DNA from: Marsupella aquatica
Taxonomy: Eukaryota > Marchantiophyta
DNA: 64,000 nucleotides
NCBI GenBank assembly: GCA_973895155.1
Contig: OZ316897.1
Span: forward strand, 21,948,001-22,012,000
Direction of reading: 5' to 3'
The notes beneath the pieces were generated by a model, which saw only the letters and a list, made by a program, of their open reading frames with translations, made no database searches and was not told the origin of the DNA. Shown piece by piece: positions 56,521-64,000 of the stretch. The stretch's first letter is position 1. Each line of letters begins with the position of its first letter. The position numbers were made by a program, and so were the translations under genes.

Positions 56521-59500
56521 TATCTACGTTGATATCTGCTCTGCAATTATAATAAAGAAACCCGCCAAAAGTAGTCAATCTTCTCTTTACAATTCAGATT
56601 TGGTGGGAACAAAGCCTGACCATTGGATTTATGTTAGGTTTAATTCTAACCTTTTATCAGCTAGAACTAAGTGTCCACCAAAAGGACCTTAGGGTAGGTA
56701 GGTGATAATAATCAGGAGGGGCAGTAATAATTATGAGGGGAAACCGAAAGGGTACAAGTAAAGTACACCAAGACATTTTGGTACACATAAGTATATTTAA
56801 TAGAGGTACTCAATCATTACATGTTAAAAGCCTAATATGTATCTACATGTAGAATTAGAAATATGAAATAATCTAATATGGGTGTATGTGATTGTGAAAA
56901 ATATATTTTTTAATGGAAGTGAACTTAAGTAGTTTTTTTTCAAAAAGCTATAAACTAATAATTTGAGGCCAATTAAAACAAAGTCATGGAAAAGTGGAAA
57001 CCAATCTTGATCTTTTGTCTAAATTATTATTTCGAATCACCTCAATATCTTTTCCTCACTTTAATATCGTTTTTCGCCTAGACGTGTTTATCAACTTCAT
57101 ATTTTTTGTTCACATTGACAATTAACTTCTCTCCTCGACATTTTTTATCACCTCAACATCTTTTATCTCCTTGACATCTTTTGTTCACCAAGACATCTTT
57201 ACGGACCCCACTAGAGGTTCCTTCCAAAATTCCTGGCACCACAGCATGCCACGTCAGCAACAACCGCAACAAACAAGAATGGTCATGTTTGCGCAACGAA
57301 TAAACTCCTCTCCATCTTGTTTACGTCGCTTTTCGTGTAATTTTATGGACGCCGTGCCGTCAAAACATAATGTAAAAGTAATTAAAAGTAGTTTATCCAA
57401 ATCTATTGATACAAAGGGCGAGATTAAAAACATTCACCCATATTCTCTTTACTTAAATTTATAATTGTTTTTTTATAAAAGTAAATAGTGTTCAACGTAA
57501 ACAGTAACCGTATTCCTATGTAACTGCCAAAATAAAACCGTCAGAACAAAAGAAGCACATCAACATTTCGAAAGGGAGGAAGGCTTTTGATGAAAGTAAT
57601 GAAAAGAGGAAAGCTCAAAAGGAGTTTCGCCTCTTGAAGTGCAAAGTAAAGAGGAATGCTGGAGAAACAAAATCAAAAAAGATCAGAAGCCGAATGAAGA
57701 AAGCAAAAATGAGAACTGATCGAGGACAGAAAAGAGGCGCAGCACATCTTAATCAGAAACAAATAGATCGAGCAGAAAGAAGGAGAAGCAAAGAGAATCG
57801 ATAAGGACATTGACAAGATTGATAAGGACTGATCGACCTCAACTACTCTAGCAGATCACTGAAGCTCAACGTAGTAGTCCACTACAATCCATCCCGCCCC
57901 CAATCCACACTGCAAGAAGCGCACCTCCACGCCACAACCTCTGTATGCGCTCTCGTTGTTGATTTTGATTGTACGCGCTCTTGTTGTTGATTTTGATTGT
58001 TGATTTTGATCGAAGCTGCCCCATCAAAGATTGTTAACAAACAAACGATCAAATCAGGAAGAGAACGACTGCGATTTGAACCAAAAGAGGCCATGGCAAA
58101 GTGAAAGCGATACAAAAGGGCGAGATACAAAAGGAGAAGATACAAAAGGGCGAGAGAGACTAACACAACGCCCCGATGATCCAGAGAACAACAGAAAATT
58201 GAAAGAGTAAATTCCGTCTGCATACGACAATGCTTACTAGTTGCTACCCAGGCTAGATCATGATTGATTGATTGCTGCCCCAGTTGCTACGCGACTAGCA
58301 ACGAATGCAGGACAGAACTCTAATCTAGCCATACACGATAGAGGACAGTAGCCATGCACGACAGGGGAGGTAATTGCTTACGCAGGGCATGGCCTGGTGA
58401 CGCATTTTAGCAGTAGATTCACCTTTGTGAAGCTTTTGGTGTAAGTTGGAGTTCCCTCTTGGCAGCGTGTTGGTGGCTCTTAACTTTACTGCGCCCTAAG
58501 ATTTCCCACCATGTTTTTCCAGATAGATTTTTTTGTTCGAGTGGGCCATACACGATCGGGGCAGAGAAGAGCTGTAAGGCAGCGACCTGAGCAGAAGAAA
58601 AAGGCAAAAGCAGATTGATCGAACAAGGTCAACTTTCTTATGAGCACCTCCTTGTCAAACACACTGAGTAATTAATTGTCATTCTCGGGCGAGAACTGTA
58701 AACATGTGGAGTCGAGTTAGGAACAGATTTGTCCTCAGCATGGAGTCAGTGCTCAATAATAGACTCTTTGCCCTTGGGGACTGTAATATCATGTGCTTTC
58801 AAGAATTGAAGTCAGCAACATACACTTTTGCAGTCATTTATAGCCAAACTTGCTGACGACGTCCACTTGGCAATTGCAATGCTGTCCCTAAACTGGCACC
58901 TCAAAATTCATGTTCAGTGTCAAGTAGTTTGGCCAAGACTTGCACCAAAGCGCCTATGATTAGGGCATTCACCATTTTTTCCTTCACGAGCAAGGAAACT
59001 AACTTATACTATACATCAAATAGCTACAATTGAAATGCCTCCATGTATTGAGATTCTATAGCCTCGAACTTAGCGACTTCCCACAAGCCGATCTTGAAAG
59101 GAGAGCAAATGAACAATCGTCTCGATTAAGCTGGCCCAAAAAAGTCATTGTAATGCATCACAGTCGAGTTCCTGCGAGCCGAAGGGTTTTGGTAATCGAG
59201 ACTGATCTTGAAAGGAGAGCAGATGATCACAACTCAACTTCAAAATAGAAAACACATTCAGTCCTAGTACAAGAACTCAATGGCTAAACACCCGGCGAAC
59301 TAAAAAAGAGTAACACACGACAGCAGTTCGTTAATACAACTTGGGCTGCTGCCAAATCACAGCATAGGACAAATCCTTATTTCAAGGAGGCCAGAATCAT
59401 AACAGACAGGAGCAATCTGCATGTAGAGAAATGCATATCAGCCATAGTATTGAAGGCACGTTCTTCAGACGAGATTGTCTAATAGGTGTCACCTGGACCA

Positions 59501-59640
59501 CTGACTTTAAGGATGGTGTTCAAAACACTACAGTCAAACCTAACTAGCATCACAACCACCAGCCTACAATGCGATGGGCTTCCTGGTTCAGCTTGGAAAG
59601 GCATATAAGAAGCATAGATTTGAAGCACTAACTAACTGAT
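56521..59640. other. No gene recognised
   Basis: AT-rich to about 57540, including a possible transposon end at 57188-57204 (ACGGACCCCACTAG). It then becomes purine-rich to 57840. Frames at 57882-58223 (minus) and 58419-58607 (minus) show no domain. The last few hundred bases may be 3' untranslated sequence of the Ran gene fragment. Confidence 0.5.
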
Positions 59641-59644
59641 GAGT

Positions 59645-59903
59645 CTAATTTTTGAAGGACTCCTCATCATCATCTTGCAAAGGCTGTGCAACAGCAGCTG
59701 TGAGCTCGGCCTTGTACCTGTAACAATGACCAGATAAGGTTGGTCAGGAGGGCAACTGAAAGATCAAAGAAAGACTACTCAAACTAATTATATTCAACGC
59801 TCAAAGACGATCATATAACACGTACTGCTCTTGTGCGGCCAGATCAATGTGGACTTTGGGGGGAGCCAGAGCTGGAGATTCGACGAAGTAAAGGTTCACA
59901 TCA
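59645..59903 (-). CDS. RAN: Ran GTPase C-terminal exons (partial)
   Basis: Two exons, 59826-59903 and 59645-59717, are joined across a 108-base GT-AG intron that splits a Gln codon. They encode the Ran tail: NLYFVESPALAPPKVHIDLA, then a helix and the acidic DDDEESFKN end, stopping at TAG. Plant Ran proteins have nearly the same FVESPALAPP block and an acidic DDDD end. In the full protein this tail folds over the GTPase in the GDP state. The exon at 59903 begins after TTCTTGCAG. I found no upstream exon (SAKSNYNFEKPF block) within 60 kb-64 kb, so either the preceding intron is long or this is a gene fragment. Lys replaces the usual Glu after APP. Confidence 0.8.
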
Positions 59904-61500
59904 CTGCAAGAAGATGGGAGCGAAGGTAAATCATTGGTACTAGGTTCATTTAATTCGCAAATTGACTTGGACAGGTTAACCATCACAATTAGACGATTAG
60001 AAGCATCAAGATTCTGTCTAATTGTCAGTTCAATGGACTTATTGAATGCAAGTGCGGTTTGAAAATGACTTGTGCTATCTCTTTCGGGTGTATCCAGGTT
60101 AATCGATACTGCGAAGAGGCTTGCATAAGAGATGAATTTTGAAAGTGGAGAATTGTAGCAAACAACAGTGTCGCGAAGACAAACTATGAGGACTTAATCT
60201 TGAAGCAAAATGTCGTCTATGCCGAGCAGAAGCATGCGTGTGTTCGGCCGCTTGGCGGTGGATGTGTGCATTTAAAAAGGACATTACGATTGTGGATCCG
60301 TAAGTTGCTCGTGTTCTTTATCGTTTTGTCTGGTTTTATTATCTGTTTTCGCCTTTGGAGGCTTTTTTACAAAAAGTGCATCTAAGAATTCTATACCATG
60401 AGTCTTAAGCGTGAAAGAATGTTTGCATAGATCTACAGTGCTGCTCGGTGCGTGTATTGATTTATCTCTTTTCAGGACCTCAACTGCGTTCCCAAAGTGA
60501 ACTACATGGTTCTTAGACTTTATAATGTGCAGGGTGGGTATTGAGAGATAAACCTACCCCAAGTTTTTGATATCGTTTGTCATCGTGTCCTAGGGAGCTC
60601 GTTTGCTTGTTGGAAACTCCAAAAACTTAGTGTGACTTCATGTGACCTATAATTAGAGAGACACCTTAAATAAAGTGAGTCACGCGACCTATACTTAGAG
60701 CCTATAATTAGACTGAAATTTATAGTCAGATGTATTTTATAGGCTAGGCTATCTTACTAATAATTTGCAAAGCTACTTAAGGCCTATGGTCTAGAGTTGG
60801 CAACTCCCAATAAAGACAAAACTGATAATGAGTCTTTAATAATCACACAACTTAAAAAATGAAAAAAAAGTATGGGGGAGGGTGGACAAAGAACTAGATT
60901 GGCAAAGATGAACCCAAATTAAAGCATACTTAGAATTGTTTCCGTGTTAGTGTAACTTACTAGAGGTTTAAAGTTTGTTTGGTACTCACACAAGTCTTCT
61001 TGCAGAAAGGGCATGGTGTGTCGGCTGACTTACTTAATGGTGTTCGGGAAGTTGGACGTGAGTTTTCAAGTTACTTAGAGAAGAGAAGCTCCGGATAAGT
61101 TAAACAACGCTTCTACATACAGGTTTGCTGTCTCCTAACATCAAGTTCTTCCTGCTTTTTGTGTGGTCCCTAACATGATTATTGAACCCTAAACTCCTTA
61201 CTATTTTCTAATATAATTTTGGTTATTTAATTTGGCATTTACTTTGTTGCGGTCCTTTTAAGACGGTTTAGTGTGCTTCGAATCCGGACCAACTCCAAAT
61301 CATAGCCATGTTTGAATTGCTTTTTGTCATTACAATTTTGAGTTGCAACAAAGATCCTCACTTTGTAAAGAACATGAAGTAAAAAAATTTAATATATACA
61401 TATATATATATATATAAATATATCTTTATATTGACTGAGTATTAAACCTATATAATTCATTAGATTAGATTACAAGGTTCTATAGTTGCCTGTACCAATT
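59904..61500. other. No gene recognised
   Basis: Only short frames, no further Ran exon seen. A (TA)n-rich stretch lies at 61396-61420. Confidence 0.5.
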
Positions 61501-61507
61501 CACAAAC

Positions 61508-61807
61508 TAAGGCGGTAGGTCGCTTCGCTTACGATAGCTTCCAAAAATCTTTGAGGCATTACCCAAATTTTCTTCCGGTTGCCAATTATTCTCGCCCTGG
61601 TCATAACCAGCCCACTTCACCAAAATACTCTAAGATTTGCCTTCCCAACTTGCGTTTGTAACGAACGTATAGAATTGCCTCCACCTCAAACTCCTCAGCG
61701 TCCTCCATTAGCATAGCGTCCAAATGCAAGACTTGATCCCGGTTGGGATCATCGTCTTGGACAAATTTCTTGATTCGGCTAACATGGTAGCTTTTGCCCA
61801 CGCCCAT
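61508..61807 (-). pseudogene. Chromovirus (Ty3/gypsy) integrase tail with chromodomain
   Basis: From 61807 leftward: SYHVSRIKKFVQDDD and EEFEVEAILYVRYK. After a frame change near 61640, VKWAGYDQGENNWQPEENLGNA follows in two parts, VKWAGY and NNWQPEENL. This is the integrase C-terminus followed by the chromodomain that guides chromovirus insertion to heterochromatin. One frame break shows decay. No LTR or other domain lies alongside. Confidence 0.8.
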
Positions 61808-61939
61808 TTACTTGTGGCTTTACTTGGGTGTCTCCAACACCACCTAAACCGTATTATCGTGTGAATGATGCAATAGGGTTTTGCATACCTAGGAGAACTA
61901 TACCTTGATTGGTAACTATACCTTAATGTAAGTATTGCT

Positions 61940-62640
61940 CTAACCAAAATACCTGGGAGAACTATGCCTTGACTTGGTACAAGTCTTGGAAGAAGTCACA
62001 AGAGGACTCCTACTTGCCGTTAACTTAAAACCTAGTTGAGGTTCTTCGTGCTCATGTCACCACTAAGTATCTAGAGCGGAACGCTTAGAGATGTGTAACG
62101 TAAATGAGCTTTAGGGGTGATACCCAAAACTGGGAAAACTATGCCTTGACTTGGTACAAGTCTTGGAAGAAGTTGCAAGAGGACTCCTCCTTGCCGTTAA
62201 CTTGGGAATACCTAGTTGAGGGTACGTCTTCGTGCTCATGTCACCACTAAGTACCTAGAGCGGCACGCTTAGAGATATGTAACGTAAATGAGCTTTAGGG
62301 ATGATACCCAAAACTGGGAGAACTATGCCTTGACTTGGTACAAGTCTTGGAAGAAGTCGTACGAGGACTCCTCCTTGCCGTTAACTTGGGAAAACCTAGT
62401 TGAGGGTCTTCGTGCTCATGTCACCACTAAGTACCTAGAGCGGCACGCTTAGAGATGTGTAACGTAAATGAGCTTTAGGGGTGATATCCCGACGGGGCAA
62501 GAGACCAAGCGGAGATGGAGGGAAAAAGGGCATTAAGTAATGCTCTAACCAAAATACCTAGGAGAACTATGCCTTGACTTGGTACAAGTCTTGGTAAATG
62601 AGCTATAGGGGTGATATCCAAAAGTTCATCACTTATTATC
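61940..62640. repeat. Tandem array, period about 185 bp, 3 to 4 units
   Basis: Units with GGGAGAACTATGCCTTGACT (61949, 62133, 62317, partial at 62562) each contain GACTCCTCCTTGCCGTTAACTT, CTCATGTCACCACTAAGTA and AACGTAAATGAGCTTTAGGG. The last unit is truncated. It is non-coding. Confidence 0.85.
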
Positions 62641-62760
62641 AAAACCAGTTGGTGTGTATCCCGATGGGCAAGAGACCCTACATACACAAATGAACAACTT
62701 TATAGTGATTCACATGTGGCGCCATGGGTCATCATTGTAGTAAGGATTGTTCCACCAAAG

Positions 62761-63036
62761 GTGGCAAGCCGAGCGGAGATGGAGGGCAATAATAAAAGTA
62801 TTGCTCTGACCAAACCCTTAGTAGTTGATGAGGTCCCTGTAGGGGATATGCCTGTCGGAGAGAAGGTGTTGTTGCGAGAGAAATTACGTAAGGTTATGAC
62901 AATAAATCTTGACAAGCCAGTTTTTGTGAATGTCACAAGTTCTAACGGTAATCTGGGTGTTGCGTTGGTGGATACAGGCGCGGCCGCTTGCTTCATGAGT
63001 GGCATCACCTTTGAGTATATAGTGTTTATGGCATGA
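62761..63036 (+). pseudogene. Retropepsin-like fragment of a gypsy element
   Basis: An open frame with MTINLDKPVFVNVTSS and the active-site motif ALVDTGAAACF matches the retroviral-type aspartic protease pattern (L-V-D-T-G-A). It is in the opposite orientation to the chromodomain remnant, so the two come from different insertions. No reverse transcriptase follows. Confidence 0.6.
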
Positions 63037-63247
63037 CCTTTGAGTAATGTTTATGGCATGACTTTGAAGAGGTGTTTGGCGCTCTACTAACTTGGGTTGG
63101 AGCCAAGCAACCAACTCTTCTTGGTAACTACGAGATCGTGATAAGCAAGTCTTGTTTCTGGAATTTCATTGAGCAAATTTTGGATGGACCCTAGCTAAGA
63201 AAATTCACGAGTTCATAATCCTTTGCATAGGTCTCCCCAAAAATGTC

Positions 63248-64000
63248 ATGGCGTACAATGTCCGAGAAGAGACATGCCGCACGAAGTCATGCAATAAACA
63301 CCTGTGCCGAGTCACTGAGTCCGTTATGTCAAGGATGGGCCTCAGCCCCATTGTATCTCCAAGAATGGAGAGCTGTCTGCCAAAAGACAATCCAAGGCAT
63401 GAAGGTGTGCGGGATGTGCGGACTAGTTTGATACGGAAACACTCCGAGGATCGACAAAACATTCACCATCGTACCAAAGGTGACATGATGCCGTATGGCA
63501 TATGCAATGCATTTGTCAACCAGTACATTGAGAACCAAGATGGAACAATCAACGTGTGCATGACTTGCGTGCGAAACCCCGCCCATATCCAGATAAACTC
63601 CTTCATATCTCCGCAATATGCGATCGACATCCTACCGCGAAGCCGTGTACATGCAATTGCTCTCGCTAATCGATTGTCGACTAGGCATCATACAAAAGTA
63701 CAATGGCTTCCACTCTGGCTTCTACAGAAAGGAAAGCCTCCTTGACAACCTGCTCATATCCTGGAATCTCAACACGCTAGAGTGCAATAATCGAGAGGAG
63801 ATCATGCGACAGATATACAAGGTCATGGAACTCAATTTGACGACCAACCAACTTTTCAGAAGATACATTTCATTGGTCGAATTGCCAGACCCGTCACTAG
63901 GACTGTGCATCCTAAGTTCCGACGGAGTAGAGAACATCATCAAAGACAAGAGGGCAAAGGGAATCACCACAAGATCCATGAACTTTGACCCATTCGACCT
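63248..64000 (+). CDS. Unrecognised open frame running off the window
   Basis: The first part (63248-63680) contains CNKHLC, GDMMPYGICNAFVNQYIE, VCMTC and IALANRLS. After a probable frame change near 63680 it continues, open to the window end, with GIIQKYNGFHSGFYRKESL, NREEIMRQIYKVMELN and LFRRYISLVELPDPSLG. The continuity of plausible protein over both parts suggests a real coding sequence with one frame error. Paired cysteines could bind metal. I do not recognise the family. A Helitron or other transposon N-terminal region is possible. Confidence 0.4.

Noticed and set aside
1-64000. tRNA or rRNA genes
   Set aside because: None recognised by eye; the only tRNA-like match is the retrotransposon primer site at 50574-50598.

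Overview
The window is nuclear DNA of a eukaryote, most likely a streptophyte (a seedless land plant or a charophyte-type alga; I cannot place it more closely). Supporting signs are an AT-rich background, GT-AG introns of about 60 to 300 bp, a Ran GTPase tail of plant type (59645-59903), and Ty1/copia, chromovirus-type Ty3/gypsy and gag-only LTR retroelements with a tRNA-Asp-type primer site. Most of the sequence is repeats, nested mobile elements and segmental duplications.

Layout. 1-2156: six exons of an unrecognised host gene. 2280-8000: tandem and dispersed repeats. 8090-10570 and 18700-21890: arms of an inverted duplication, each carrying an intact gene for a small Cys-rich protein with a signal peptide (9381-9923 minus, 19603-20145 plus). 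24339-26888: a dead non-LTR reverse transcriptase. 30835-32818: a mosaic of earlier segments that ends in a third, truncated Cys-rich gene, fused in frame to the start of a copia reverse transcriptase. 32818-54305: a copia element split by a much larger insertion. 54835-56520: second copy of 6330-7990. 59645-59903: last two exons of a Ran gene. 61500-63036: gypsy remnants and a 180-bp tandem array. 63248-64000: an unrecognised open frame leaving the window.

The main discovery is an 18.6-kb DNA element at 34484-53084. It has inverted ends (AACACGATTTC-R-GACCGA) and a 4-bp target duplication, TGTT. Removing it with one TGTT copy restores the copia reading frame. It carries an F-box-like gene, two unrecognised genes, a gene joining a ParB-like domain to a beta-class N6/N4-type methyltransferase, and, facing it, an RNase-H-like transposase candidate. 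About 20 copies of the palindrome CGATAAATTTATCG (or variants) are spread through its introns and spacers, all pointing the same way. A very young gag-only LTR retrotransposon (45621-52473, target duplication GATAG) has inserted into this element. The order of events is therefore copia, then the large element, then the gag-only element.

The large element looks like a self-mobilising unit with a nuclear DNA- or RNA-methylating enzyme as cargo. Its genes carry single-base frame breaks and a few stop codons, so this copy is either decaying or has base errors in the assembly. A second unusual signal is a set of 4-bp, mostly self-complementary insertions (GTAC, TTAA, TGCA/CATG) that distinguish paralogous segments across the window.
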